Shown here: in pieces, positions 7,691-14,621 of the stretch
Layout: the number at the start of each line of letters is the position of its first letter
How positions within the stretch are numbered: the first letter of the stretch is position 1
Assembly: GCF_003986975.1 (NCBI RefSeq)
Contig: NZ_PIPO01000007.1
Location: 1 to 64,000 of the forward strand
DNA length: 64,000 bases
From: Aliidiomarina soli
GTDB taxonomy: Bacteria > Pseudomonadota > Gammaproteobacteria > Enterobacterales > Alteromonadaceae
Direction: 5' to 3'
The notes under the pieces: model-generated
The model's input: only the letters and a program-made list of their open reading frames with translations
Told to the model about the DNA's origin: nothing
The model's database searches: none
Made by a program: the position numbers and the translations under genes

Positions 7691-7996
7691 ATGAAACCGA
7701 AACAAGGGCGACAATATTGGAAGATTGTGGGCCGTGAAGGGTTCGAAACGCTCTTTGAACATAAGATTTACGTCGGGCAAATCACTGAGAATCAGCTACG
7801 AAACCTACTGCAAGTGCTGTTCGCTAAACTGGCCTTGACGGAAGGCGAAATAATAAAAAGCTATGCCAAGAAGGGCACCAAAGCCCACTCGAGCCATATC
7901 GATAAAGTACAGAAACTGGACGGGAAGAAATTCATGTATTCATGTGGCACCAACCCATACGTCACGGCAACCGCAGAGTATGAACCCGTCTTATAA
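7691..7996 (+). CDS. Small basic protein of unknown function (cassette 12)
   Basis: The protein has 101 residues and is basic (many Lys), with no signal or membrane segment. It has alternating strands and helices (YWKIVGREGFETLFEHKIY, then a LLQVLFAKLAL helix). ATG 7691 follows AAGGTAGAGCA, which includes a plausible binding site. The stop overlaps attC 12. Charge and size would suit a small nucleic-acid-binding or antitoxin-like protein, but nothing specific supports that. No family recognised. Confidence 0.72.
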   Translation: MKPKQGRQYWKIVGREGFETLFEHKIYVGQITENQLRNLLQVLFAKLALTEGEIIKSYAKKGTKAHSSHIDKVQKLDGKKFMYSCGTNPYVTATAEYEPVL

Positions 7997-8077
7997 CAAG
8001 GCCACTAAGGTTGTTCCGGGCCGATGCCCCTCCACAGGACGCCCTTGTCAGGGCGCCGCTTATGGCTGCCGTTAGGC
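7991..8077 (+). other. attC site 12
   Basis: Cores TTATAAC (7991-7997) and GTTAGGC (8071-8077); 87 bp. Confidence 0.87.
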
Positions 8078-8096
8078 TTCAAAACCATTGAACATC

Positions 8097-8639
8097 ATGC
8101 CAGAAATGAGAAAATTAATAGAAGAACATAAGGTAATGGTTCCTAGGTTCTTGTCACGTAACCTAGGCATGCCGAAGCATACATTTGATGTGATAGTGCA
8201 GGGAGAAAACATAAGCATACCCTCGCGGCTATATGGTGACGTTCCACCACCTTTGAACTGCTCTGACGCACAGCAATTAGTATGGTCGTGCCTTTATTCA
8301 AGAATGTCAGACGGTTTCGTAAGGGAGCGATTTTTGAGGGAATTTATTCATACCAATAGCCCGTATGTTGTTCCCTTTGTAATACAGCTATGTGGAGAGT
8401 ATGTGATTGAGATTATCAGCATAATCCATAGCAATTTAGGTAAGTTAAACCGTGATATGTATATTGAGTTCTTTAACGAAAATCCAGGATTTATACATCT
8501 CACTAGGCAAAGGGCCACCAGCTATTGGAATTGCTTTTTTCAATACGAAAAACCACTTAATGAAAGCAGGCTTGCATTTGAAGTTCTCAGCTACTTTGAA
8601 GTACCTAAGCCTAACAAGGCGAGCAACCCGGCGCCGTAG
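8097..8639 (+). CDS. Unknown protein reading into its attC (cassette 13)
   Basis: The protein has about 180 residues, is soluble and has helical C-terminal segments. TTG 8088 and ATG 8097 are both possible starts; ATG is preferred and no strong binding site is seen. The stop codon is at 8637-8639, well inside attC 13 (8609-8663), so the last ten residues or so (ending NKASNPAP) are encoded by the recombination site. Recombination at the far core would not change this tail, so it is a constant part of the cassette product. The N-terminal MPEMRKLIEEHKVMVPRFL is typical of many small cassette proteins, but no family was identified. Confidence 0.68.
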   Translation: MPEMRKLIEEHKVMVPRFLSRNLGMPKHTFDVIVQGENISIPSRLYGDVPPPLNCSDAQQLVWSCLYSRMSDGFVRERFLREFIHTNSPYVVPFVIQLCGEYVIEIISIIHSNLGKLNRDMYIEFFNENPGFIHLTRQRATSYWNCFFQYEKPLNESRLAFEVLSYFEVPKPNKASNPAP

Positions 8640-8663
8640 GCGCGGGTTCTTTTGGCGTTAGCA
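8609..8663 (+). other. attC site 13 (short)
   Basis: Cores GCCTAAC (8609-8615) and GTTAGCA (8657-8663); only 55 bp. Its apex is the hairpin CCCGGCGCC-GTA-GGCGCGGG. The end of the preceding gene lies within it. Confidence 0.87.
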
Positions 8664-8677
8664 GCTCCCTCCACCTA

Positions 8678-8714
8678 CCTTGCTAAATGAGTAAAAAAGG
8701 GATAATTTATACTC
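8678..8714 (+). promoter_or_regulatory. Possible promoter of the BrnT/BrnA cassette
   Basis: The 50 bases between the attC 13 core and the brnT start include TTGCTA at 8680-8685 and a GATAATTTATACT stretch at 8701-8713 that contains -10-like hexamers. Spacing is not ideal (15 bases to GATAAT, 22 to TATACT). A private promoter would fit, because brnTA operons known elsewhere are transcribed from their own autoregulated promoter and toxin-antitoxin cassettes usually carry one. Confidence 0.4.
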
Positions 8715-8978
8715 ATGAACGTTTTCGAGTTTGATGACAAGAAAAGTCAGGCGAATCGCTATAAGCATGGAATCGACTTCCATGACGCTCAAGCGCTATG
8801 GGAAGACCAAGACCTACTAGAAGTTCGGGCGAAATCATCTGATGAACCTCGTTACCTGGTTATTGGTCTTATAGGGATGAAGCACTGGTCTGCTGTTATC
8901 ACTTATCGAGGTGAGAAGATTCGTCTTATTTCGGTACGACGCTCGCGCAAGAGAGAGGTAGAGTTGTATGAAAGCTAA
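8715..8978 (+). CDS. brnT: BrnT-family toxin (cassette 14)
   Basis: The 87-residue protein matches the BrnT ribonuclease toxin pattern: FEFDDKKSQANRYKHGIDF at residues 4-22, then WEDQDLLE, and the C-terminal IRLISVRRSRKREVELYE that carries the conserved RxxRRxE-type positions. BrnT toxins of the RelE-like fold cleave RNA and stop growth; BrnA neutralises them. The toxin gene comes first and overlaps the antitoxin gene by 11 bases, the gene order described for brnTA. Start ATG 8715 leaves the usual short N-terminus before FEFD. A type II toxin-antitoxin pair inside a cassette array is thought to stabilise the array against loss. Confidence 0.9.
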   Translation: MNVFEFDDKKSQANRYKHGIDFHDAQALWEDQDLLEVRAKSSDEPRYLVIGLIGMKHWSAVITYRGEKIRLISVRRSRKREVELYES

Positions 8979-9237
8979 AGATTTTGACACGAAATTTGAT
9001 GAAGGTGCAGATGACATTATTGATGATCTGGACGTTAAGAGCGCACGGCGGGTAAACCAGGAAGCGAAACGTATTAACGTAGACTTTCCTGCTTGGGTAG
9101 TTGAGTCGCTTGATCGTGAAGCTGCTCGAGTTGGTGTTACTCGCCAATCAATTATTAAAGTTTGGCTGGTGGAGCGTTTGCGAGCTGAAGCTGCTAACAA
9201 GCCGCTAAAAAGTGACACCGCAAGCGGCGCACATTAG
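8968..9237 (+). CDS. brnA: BrnA-family antitoxin with attC-encoded tail (cassette 14)
   Basis: The 89-residue protein begins with an acidic toxin-binding part (DEGADDIIDDLD) and continues into VDFPAWVVESLDREAARVG plus TRQSIIKVWLVERL, a ribbon-helix-helix DNA-binding segment typical of BrnA and CopG-type antitoxins. It would bind BrnT and repress the operon. ATG 8968 overlaps the end of brnT, indicating translational coupling. The stop is at 9235-9237, well inside attC 14 (9192-9250), so the last 14 or so residues after ELRAEAA are encoded by the recombination site. The ribbon-helix-helix is complete before that point. Confidence 0.88.
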   Translation: MKAKDFDTKFDEGADDIIDDLDVKSARRVNQEAKRINVDFPAWVVESLDREAARVGVTRQSIIKVWLVERLRAEAANKPLKSDTASGAH

Positions 9238-9250
9238 CGGGGCGTTAGAA
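9192..9250 (+). other. attC site 14 (inside the antitoxin gene)
   Basis: Cores TGCTAAC (9192-9198) and GTTAGAA (9244-9250); 59 bp. AGCCGCT-type arms and GCAAGCGGC give the internal pairing. Most of the site is translated as the BrnA C-terminus. Confidence 0.85.
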
Positions 9251-9265
9251 GCCACAGGAGAGTTC

Positions 9266-9631
9266 ATGCGATACATAAAAATTTTTAGCGCCATCCTTTT
9301 ATTGGGAGTAGCTGGGTGTAGTGATAACTCGGCAGACGGGACACGACCTCAGGCATCAAGTGGCCCTGAACGGTATTCAGGAGGAACACTACAGCAAGCC
9401 ACGCTTTCCGAGTGGCGGAGTGGCTCATCAAGGGATAGGCTTGCATCAAGTGCTGATTTTGCCGCCGTTGCTGCTAGGCAGCAGAATATGAACTTGAGAA
9501 ATATGGATGAACTTCGACCTATAGCGGTAAACCTAGAGCGCTGCATTTCAGCGACGGGACGAGATGGAACGGCTGATAGCATGCGTGTATCGGAGGTTGC
9601 GGCTGCTTGCATAATTTTACAATCTCAGTAA
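9266..9631 (+). CDS. Small lipoprotein of unknown function (cassette 15)
   Basis: The 121-residue protein starts MRYIKIFSAILLLGVAGCSD, a signal peptide with lipobox VAGC (Cys at about 17), so it should be lipidated and anchored in a membrane facing the periplasm. The mature part is polar, with two further cysteines and no known domain. The frame is open upstream into attC 14, but ATG 9266 is preferred because CAGGAG lies at 9255-9260 and the signal peptide then starts at residue 1. It is one of few exported proteins in the array. Confidence 0.8.
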   Translation: MRYIKIFSAILLLGVAGCSDNSADGTRPQASSGPERYSGGTLQQATLSEWRSGSSRDRLASSADFAAVAARQQNMNLRNMDELRPIAVNLERCISATGRDGTADSMRVSEVAAACIILQSQ

Positions 9632-9635
9632 TGGC

Positions 9636-9716
9636 TTCTAACAAACCAAGGCAGCGGAAATATTTTGCTTCGCTGCGCTCAAAACGCAAAATATTCCCCT
9701 GCTTGGGGCGTTAGAT
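9636..9716 (+). other. attC site 15
   Basis: Cores TTCTAAC (9636-9642) and GTTAGAT (9710-9716); 81 bp. A strong inner stem pairs GGAAATATTTTGC with GCAAAATATTCC. Confidence 0.9.
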
Positions 9717-9740
9717 TTACTCGCGGATAAGGAGGGAAGC

Positions 9741-10040
9741 ATGCCAATGGCGAAGTACAAAGAAAAACTTCTGGATGAATTTGAGACCCGATCTGATGAG
9801 TGGACCTTTGCAGATTTCGAACGCAGACTTGGCGAGGTCCGGAAAGGTGCTAGCTATCATGATGCGAAGGGAATCATTAATGATGCTCATAGTGTAGGTA
9901 AGTGGCCGAATACCGTGAAACGATATTTGCTGACGAACTATAGAGCCCATGGAAACGTCAGCTCCGAATTCAGTGATACCTTCCGCGAGGTTTGCTCATC
10001 TGTGACCGACAGCGAAAAGGAAGCGTGGGGGGTAGAGTGA
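9741..10040 (+). CDS. Small charged protein of unknown function (cassette 16)
   Basis: The protein has 99 residues and is highly charged, with no membrane or signal segment. It starts at ATG 9741 behind a strong AAGGAGGG (9730-9737), one of the best ribosome-binding sites in the array. The N-terminal half (LLDEFETRSDEWTFADFERRL) and the central YHDAKGIINDAHSVGKWP look helical. An alternative start at 9747 (MAKYKEK) is possible. No family recognised. Confidence 0.75.
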   Translation: MPMAKYKEKLLDEFETRSDEWTFADFERRLGEVRKGASYHDAKGIINDAHSVGKWPNTVKRYLLTNYRAHGNVSSEFSDTFREVCSSVTDSEKEAWGVE

Positions 10041-10041
10041 A

Positions 10042-10131
10042 ATCTAACCAGTCGGTCAACCTGACGCCAAAAGCGTACCGCTTTTGGTTACCTCCGCTGG
10101 CGATCCGGCGTCGGTTGCCTCAGGGTTAGAT
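10042..10131 (+). other. attC site 16
   Basis: Cores ATCTAAC (10042-10048) and GTTAGAT (10125-10131) are exact inverted copies; 90 bp. Inner stems CCAAAAGC/GCTTTTGG and GACGCC/GGCGTC are perfect. Confidence 0.93.
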
Positions 10132-10137
10132 TTATCT

Positions 10138-10950
10138 ATGACATCTCCTCAGAACGAAGAAATATTTTCGTATCCGGACGCACTTCGTCAGTACGAACTG
10201 CTTATTCCGCATCTTGTTCGCGTATCTGATAGATCTAGTGGCGTTTACACCAGTACCCTAGGTATTGAAGGTACCAAGATCTATACACGGTTGGTCCTTA
10301 GTGCAATGACGATTGGTTTCATTCTTCCTGGAAACCAAGTCAATCACTCACAGCTATGGGACTTCTCATCCGTAGCTGTGTTAGCTAGGTCTTTGATGGA
10401 GGCAACGCACCGTTACTTGTACCTGATTGAGCCTAGTTTATCCTCCGAGGAATCTGATTTCAGACGGAAGCTTCATTTCTACCGCATCAACTGTGAGAAG
10501 TATCGGCTCTACTCAGAAAAACAGGATCACGAGATACTGAAAAGTTTTGAGGAAAATCTGCCAAAAGCCAAAGCGGAGATCACCTCGTCCTCGGTATATA
10601 GAGGTCTGGATAAAAACATGGCGAAAAAGGTTCGCTCAGGGAATGCGGATATGCACCTCACTGATGCTGAAGTGGCGAAGTTGACTGGCCTTATTGACGA
10701 ACATTTTGGGTTTTATTATCGGCTGCTTTCTATACAGGCTCATGGCTCCCCGATGGCGACGAACTCGCAATCTAACACCAGAGGCCGAGGGCTTGAGAAC
10801 GACGCTGAAAGTTTCTACTTGGCATTGGTTTTGCGCTTGCTATGCCGTTACTTAAGTAAATCACTGTTGTCTCAGGTGGAACTATTGTCTTTAGAAGACT
10901 CGGGGGCAGTGGCTTTTGCAAATACGGTGTTGTCCAGTGACGAGATCTAA
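10138..10950 (+). CDS. DUF5677-like protein (cassette 17)
   Basis: The predicted protein has 270 residues and is soluble and helical. Around residues 80-100 it carries VLARSLMEATHRYLYLIEP, the same type of Arg/Glu helix as LARVVMEHAVNVMYIAES in cassette 1 and typical of DUF5677 proteins. A later SIQAHGSPMATN stretch contains the histidine common near the end of this domain. The open frame extends back to 10084, but those codons are attC 16 sequence; ATG 10138 is chosen because it starts just after the core. The stop overlaps attC 17. The function is unknown; two distant relatives in one array suggest a recurrently recruited family. Confidence 0.75.
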   Translation: MTSPQNEEIFSYPDALRQYELLIPHLVRVSDRSSGVYTSTLGIEGTKIYTRLVLSAMTIGFILPGNQVNHSQLWDFSSVAVLARSLMEATHRYLYLIEPSLSSEESDFRRKLHFYRINCEKYRLYSEKQDHEILKSFEENLPKAKAEITSSSVYRGLDKNMAKKVRSGNADMHLTDAEVAKLTGLIDEHFGFYYRLLSIQAHGSPMATNSQSNTRGRGLENDAESFYLALVLRLLCRYLSKSLLSQVELLSLEDSGAVAFANTVLSSDEI

Positions 10951-11028
10951 CAAGTGCAGGCACGGCGACGCCCATTACATTGCGCCTTCGGCTCCATTCC
11001 ATGGGCGCGCGTGCTGCAAGCGTTATGT
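10945..11028 (+). other. attC site 17 (84-bp class)
   Basis: Cores ATCTAAC (10945-10951) and GTTATGT (11022-11028). The body GCAGGCACGGCGACG and CGCGCGTGCTGC is shared with sites 6, 8, 10 and 21. Confidence 0.93.
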
Positions 11029-11088
11029 GCTTTCTCGAAAAACTACAGGATAGTGTAGACTCAGCGTTTTAATTCAATGGAAACTAGC

Positions 11089-11502
11089 ATGTCTAAATCT
11101 GTTCAACAGCAAATCGGGTGTATTGCTCTAGTCGTTGAAAATTACGATGATGCTATCGAGTTCTACACTAAAAAACTTCAATTCACACTGGTTGAAGATA
11201 CTGACTTAGGTGACGGTAAACGCTGGGTTCAAGTTTCTCCTCCTAATTCCAACGGAACGAACTTGCTTTTAGCTCAAGCGAGTACTCCTGAACAATCCCG
11301 AGCTGTAGGAAATCAAACAGGTGGTCGTGTCTTCTTGTTCTTACAAACTAGTGATTTTTGGCGAGACTATGAGTTAATGAAGGTAAATGGTGTCGTGTTT
11401 AATGAAGAGCCTCGAGTTGAAGAGTACGGAACTGTAGTGGTATTCGAAGATCTGTATGGCAACAAATGGGATTTACTACAGCTAAACAGTGGAACCAAGT
11501 AG
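11089..11502 (+). CDS. VOC (glyoxalase/bleomycin-resistance fold) protein (cassette 18)
   Basis: The 137-residue protein is one VOC unit of two beta-alpha-beta-beta-beta modules. It opens with IGCIALVVENYDDAIEFYT and a KLQF segment and ends with VVVFEDLYGNKWDLLQL, the usual closing strand with an acidic metal-ligand position. VOC proteins include glyoxalases, dioxygenases and antibiotic-binding proteins; the substrate cannot be read from the sequence. ATG 11077 (four residues longer) is also possible; 11089 places the fold at the normal distance from the N-terminus. A second VOC protein, outside the array, is at 45595. Confidence 0.82.
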   Translation: MSKSVQQQIGCIALVVENYDDAIEFYTKKLQFTLVEDTDLGDGKRWVQVSPPNSNGTNLLLAQASTPEQSRAVGNQTGGRVFLFLQTSDFWRDYELMKVNGVVFNEEPRVEEYGTVVVFEDLYGNKWDLLQLNSGTK

Positions 11503-11507
11503 CACGC

Positions 11508-11635
11508 ACATAACAAACGGCTCAAGAGGGATTGCCAACGTGTGACGGCTTTAGTGCAAAATTGAAGTTCAGTGCTTACAATGTGTTTTTTTAAGTTCGG
11601 CGGTGCGTTGTCGACCCCTTAGCCGGGCGTTAGCA
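11508..11635 (+). other. attC site 18 (long)
   Basis: Cores ACATAAC (11508-11514) and GTTAGCA (11629-11635); 128 bp, the longest in the array and in the size range of Vibrio-type repeats. Arm AACGGCT pairs with AGCCGGGC near the end. Confidence 0.85.
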
Positions 11636-11659
11636 GAAAATAAGAAAAAGGAGAATCTT

Positions 11660-11848
11660 TTGAATCCAGAGTACATTGAGGTTGGTAGTCAATATTATAT
11701 GGGTTGGGGAACATTAATGTTAATTAATGCAGTGCTCGTCCAAGGTAAAAATCGTAGCGGTTTAGCTTGGTTTTTCATTTCATTAATTTTGGGGCCGTTT
11801 GCTACTTTAATATTAGCCTTGGTTTCTAAGTTGCCGGAAAATCAGTAA
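11660..11848 (+). CDS. Small membrane protein (cassette 19)
   Basis: This 62-residue protein has one or two membrane helices. The closing part GKNRSGLAWFFISLILGPFA followed by TLILALV is a pattern seen in many tiny bacterial membrane proteins, often near other domains, with no assigned function. The frame is open from 11603, but that start is inside attC 18. TTG 11660 is chosen because AAGGAGA lies at 11648-11654. About 105 bases of apparently non-coding DNA follow the stop before attC 19, which is unusual here; no further gene was found in it. Confidence 0.7.
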   Translation: MNPEYIEVGSQYYMGWGTLMLINAVLVQGKNRSGLAWFFISLILGPFATLILALVSKLPENQ

Positions 11849-11953
11849 GTACAATTGACTATTGATCCTACAAGGCTTTTTGTCAGTTCTTTTTAAATAC
11901 AAGCAGCCGTGGCGTTGTTCGGGTTTGCCAAGCCGCGCAAGTTCTGTGAGGGC

Positions 11954-12008
11954 TGCTAACAAGCAAAGGCAGCCGACGCGTCCCGCGCAGCTGCTTTGGG
12001 CGTTATGC
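11954..12008 (+). other. attC site 19 (short)
   Basis: Cores TGCTAAC (11954-11960) and GTTATGC (12002-12008); 55 bp. GCAGC/GCTGC forms the inner stem. Confidence 0.87.
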
Positions 12009-12022
12009 AGAAGGACGCACCG

Positions 12023-12793
12023 ATGACTACTACACACTCCGTTAATACTCCACGACTCCGGCTCGGTCTATACATGTGGATCGCAGGCATGCTTGGTGTC
12101 GCCGTGCTTTTGGCCGAGGTGGTCCCACAGCTTTTGGCTGATGGGCCAATTTCTGCCCCACTTTGGTTGGTGTTAACAGCAAGCATTGCACAGAGTGCTC
12201 TATTACTTGCGCTTGCAGTATGGGTGGGCGTTGTGCTTGCGCCGAAAGTCGGGCTTCAGGCTACCGTTTTTGAGGCTGCGGTGACTACCAGATCAATCAA
12301 GTCCGCTCTGCGACCGCTACTTCTGCCTGGTCTTGTCGGCGGCATGCTAGGCGGCGTTGGACTCTTTGCAATTGGTAGTTACTTTTCTCCGGCAGCTCTA
12401 GCTGAAGTGGAGCAGCAATTCTCGCCGTCAATTCTTGCCCGCGTGCTCTACGGCGGAATTACGGAAGAACTGCTTTTACGATGGGGTCTACTGACAGCTT
12501 TGGTATGGCTGGCATGGAGGTTTCTGCAACACCGGAGCGGGAGTCCACGGCCAATCTATACTTGGTTTGCCATTGTTGTGAGTGCATTAATATTCGGAGC
12601 GGGTCATTTGCCCGCAGCAGCAACCCTCGTCGGTGAGTTAACGACCGATGTGGTGGTGTTCATTGTAACCGCTAATACCGTTTTCGGCGTTTTATTCGGC
12701 TACCTATATTGGCGCTACGGCCTTGAGGCGGCGATAATCGCACATGCGTCAGCACATCTAGTGAATTATTTCTTAGGTTTAGCGATAGCATAA
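12023..12793 (+). CDS. CPBP-family intramembrane metalloprotease (cassette 20)
   Basis: The 256-residue protein has about seven to eight membrane helices. It carries the CPBP (CAAX protease and bacteriocin-processing, Abi) motifs in order: EELLLRWG near residue 147 (EExxxR), FGAGHLPA near residue 193 (FxxxH) and HASAHLVNYF near the C-terminus. Members cleave prenylated proteins or peptides in the membrane, and some give immunity to bacteriocins. ATG 12023 is preferred because AAGGA lies at 12011-12015; ATG 12005 overlaps the attC core. The stop overlaps attC 20. An immunity or peptide-processing role is plausible but not shown. Confidence 0.87.
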   Translation: MTTTHSVNTPRLRLGLYMWIAGMLGVAVLLAEVVPQLLADGPISAPLWLVLTASIAQSALLLALAVWVGVVLAPKVGLQATVFEAAVTTRSIKSALRPLLLPGLVGGMLGGVGLFAIGSYFSPAALAEVEQQFSPSILARVLYGGITEELLLRWGLLTALVWLAWRFLQHRSGSPRPIYTWFAIVVSALIFGAGHLPAAATLVGELTTDVVVFIVTANTVFGVLFGYLYWRYGLEAAIIAHASAHLVNYFLGLAIA

Positions 12794-12869
12794 CAATGTG
12801 CTGTAGTCGCTGCGCTCGGACTTTCGTTCCGCAATCGCTTCACGACGGCCGCTAAGCACTGCGTTATGC
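12788..12869 (+). other. attC site 20
   Basis: Cores GCATAAC (12788-12794) and GTTATGC (12863-12869) are exact inverted copies; 82 bp. Confidence 0.92.
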
Positions 12870-12919
12870 GCCAGAAAGCGTGAGTCCTGTGCATGGCCAA
12901 ATATGGAGGATCTTTTACG

Positions 12920-13321
12920 ATGCTCGATGTTAAACATCTCAGCACCTATATTAATCGAACCCCGCAAGATGTTTATGCATTTGCTTCGAACCCTGAGAAC
13001 CTGCCGATCTGGGCGGCGGGATTAGCCAGCTCTGAGGTCAAAAAAGATGGGGATGTATGGGTTGCTGACGCACCATTCGGAAAGGTAAAGATCAGGTTTG
13101 TGCAGGCTAACGCATTTGGTGTCATGGATCATGATGTTGAGCTTGATTCGGGCGTGGTAGTTCACAACCCAATGCGAGTCGTACCGAACGGTGATGGGAG
13201 CGAATTCATCTTCACCTTATTGCGGCAACCTGGAATGTCCGAAGAGCAATTCGTAGAGGATGCGCAAGCAGTTGAAAAAGACCTCCGGACGTTAAAGACA
13301 TTTCTCGAGGACGACTCCTGA
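12920..13321 (+). CDS. SRPBCC-fold protein (cassette 21)
   Basis: The 133-residue protein starts MLDVKHLSTYINRTPQDVYA and FASNPENLPIWAAGL, the usual opening of SRPBCC (START/Bet v1/polyketide cyclase-like) proteins: a strand, then a xSPEDVYAFxxxxENLPxW helix. These proteins hold a hydrophobic ligand in a deep cavity; the ligand is unknown. The frame is open back to 12893, but ATG 12920 is chosen because GGAGGA lies at 12905-12910. It has no signal or membrane segment, so it should be cytoplasmic. Confidence 0.82.
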   Translation: MLDVKHLSTYINRTPQDVYAFASNPENLPIWAAGLASSEVKKDGDVWVADAPFGKVKIRFVQANAFGVMDHDVELDSGVVVHNPMRVVPNGDGSEFIFTLLRQPGMSEEQFVEDAQAVEKDLRTLKTFLEDDS

Positions 13322-13350
13322 ATGGAGTATCGCTGCGTTACTCAAAGAAC

Positions 13351-13434
13351 TCCTAACGATGCCAAGCACGGCGACAGATTTTTCGTTGCGGCTTCGCCTT
13401 CACCGCAAAGCTGCGCGTGTTGGCGGCGTTAAAT
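13351..13434 (+). other. attC site 21 (84-bp class)
   Basis: Cores TCCTAAC (13351-13357) and GTTAAAT (13428-13434). The body contains GCACGGCGACAG, GCGGCTTCGCCTTCA and GCGCGTGTTGG, as in the other 84-bp sites. Confidence 0.92.
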
Positions 13435-13448
13435 GCCCAGGGGGAATA

Positions 13449-14027
13449 GTGGAACACATAGAAAAAATCCTCGAATTTATTGTTGAGATTGAAAAGCTTA
13501 AAGACGTTCAGCGAAAAACAAAACCAGTGGGTCTTGAGCGATTTGAGAATTCAGCAGAGCACAGTTGGCACGTCTGTCTTACCGCCCTGATGTTGAAAGA
13601 CTACGCTAATGAAGAGATTGACATCAACCGCGTTATAAAAATGCTTCTTATTCATGATCTTGGTGAGATTGATGCTGGTGATACCATTGTTTACGCAGGC
13701 CAGACAACCGAGTACAAAGCTGAGGAGGAGGCAGGTATTAGTCGGCTCTTAAGCATCCTGCCTGGTTTTATGGCCGATGAATTCATAGAACTATGGCGTG
13801 AATTTGAGGCGGGAGAAACGGCGGATGCTTGCTTTGCGAAAGCTATAGATAGGGTGCCACCTTTGCTTCACAACATTCACGGCGACGGCCATAGCTGGAG
13901 AACACATGGTGTCACAAAGGAAAAGGTGTTCTCAGTAAATCAGCGAATAGAGGCCGGTAGCAAAGATCTGTGGTCTGTTATGCGCGGCAAACTAGAGGGC
14001 GCTGTTAATGCTGGTATCCTTAAATAA
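13449..14027 (+). CDS. HD-domain phosphohydrolase, YfbR/HDDC2-like (cassette 22)
   Basis: The 192-residue protein has the HD metal-binding pattern of the YfbR/HDDC2 group of 5'-nucleotidases: ENSAEHSWHV near residue 36 (first His), LIHDLGEIDAGDT near residues 70-82 (His-Asp pair) and later DRVPPLLHN with another Asp. The family removes phosphate from (deoxy)nucleoside monophosphates in the cytosol; some HD nucleotidases deplete dNTPs during phage infection, so a defence role is conceivable. The open frame extends back to 13359 inside attC 21; GTG 13449 is chosen because AGGGGG lies just upstream. Confidence 0.82.
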   Translation: MEHIEKILEFIVEIEKLKDVQRKTKPVGLERFENSAEHSWHVCLTALMLKDYANEEIDINRVIKMLLIHDLGEIDAGDTIVYAGQTTEYKAEEEAGISRLLSILPGFMADEFIELWREFEAGETADACFAKAIDRVPPLLHNIHGDGHSWRTHGVTKEKVFSVNQRIEAGSKDLWSVMRGKLEGAVNAGILK

Positions 14028-14030
14028 AGC

Positions 14031-14078
14031 ATTTAACCAAGCATTGCCGCGGACAAGCCGCTGAATACGGCGTTTGAT
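14031..14078 (+). other. attC site 22 (short, degenerate)
   Basis: First core ATTTAAC (14031-14037); the second, GTTTGAT (14072-14078), departs from GTTRRRY. 48 bp with AGCGG-type inner pairing. It may be a decayed site. Confidence 0.6.
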
Positions 14079-14101
14079 ACGCCCCCAAAATAGGAACGCT
14101 G

Positions 14102-14608
14102 ATGCCAAATACTGATCACACGATTGTTCAATGCGCCTGCGGAAGCGTCGAGATTGAAGTCGCCGGTGTGCCAATCCTCGGTGCAGCTTGTTATTGTGAC
14201 GACTGCCAGGAAGGAGCGCGTCAGCTTGAAGCCCTGCCGGGCGCCTCTCCGATTATGGGTCCAGATGGCGGAACCGATCTACTACTCTTCCGGAAAGACC
14301 GCGTGCAATGCTCAAAGGGTATCGCTCTCTTACGCGACTACCGGATCAACGACGACTCCCCCACTCGAAGAGTTGTTGCGACATGCTGTAACTCCGCCAT
14401 GTTTGTCGATTTTCAGAAGGGGCATTGGTTCTCTTTCTTCCGCGCCAGATTCGGAAGTGACGCGCCACCAATACAGGTCCGAATTCAAACTAAGTACAGA
14501 CCTGATAACAGCTCTGTTGTAAGCAAGGTACCTGAATTCAAGTCGTACCCTTTGAAGTTTATAGCAAAGCTCATGGCGGCTAGACTTGGTATGTTATTGG
14601 GCCGGTGA
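14102..14608 (+). CDS. GFA-family (Mss4-fold) protein (cassette 23)
   Basis: The 168-residue protein has the zinc-binding Cys arrangement of GFA/Mss4-fold proteins: QCACGSVEIEV near residue 10, CYCDDCQ near residue 31 and a CC pair near residue 98. The family includes glutathione-dependent formaldehyde-activating proteins, but most members are uncharacterised. ATG 14102 follows TAGGAACGC. The C-terminal 40 residues are basic, with a weakly hydrophobic end. It is the last cassette: the next gene is not followed by an attC. Confidence 0.83.
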   Translation: MPNTDHTIVQCACGSVEIEVAGVPILGAACYCDDCQEGARQLEALPGASPIMGPDGGTDLLLFRKDRVQCSKGIALLRDYRINDDSPTRRVVATCCNSAMFVDFQKGHWFSFFRARFGSDAPPIQVRIQTKYRPDNSSVVSKVPEFKSYPLKFIAKLMAARLGMLLGR

Positions 14609-14621
14609 AACTTAGAACCGC

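Noticed and set aside
9717-9950. A minus-strand open frame of 77 codons opposite cassette 16.
   Set aside because: It mirrors the real + strand gene, lacks a binding site and would run against the strict orientation of the array.
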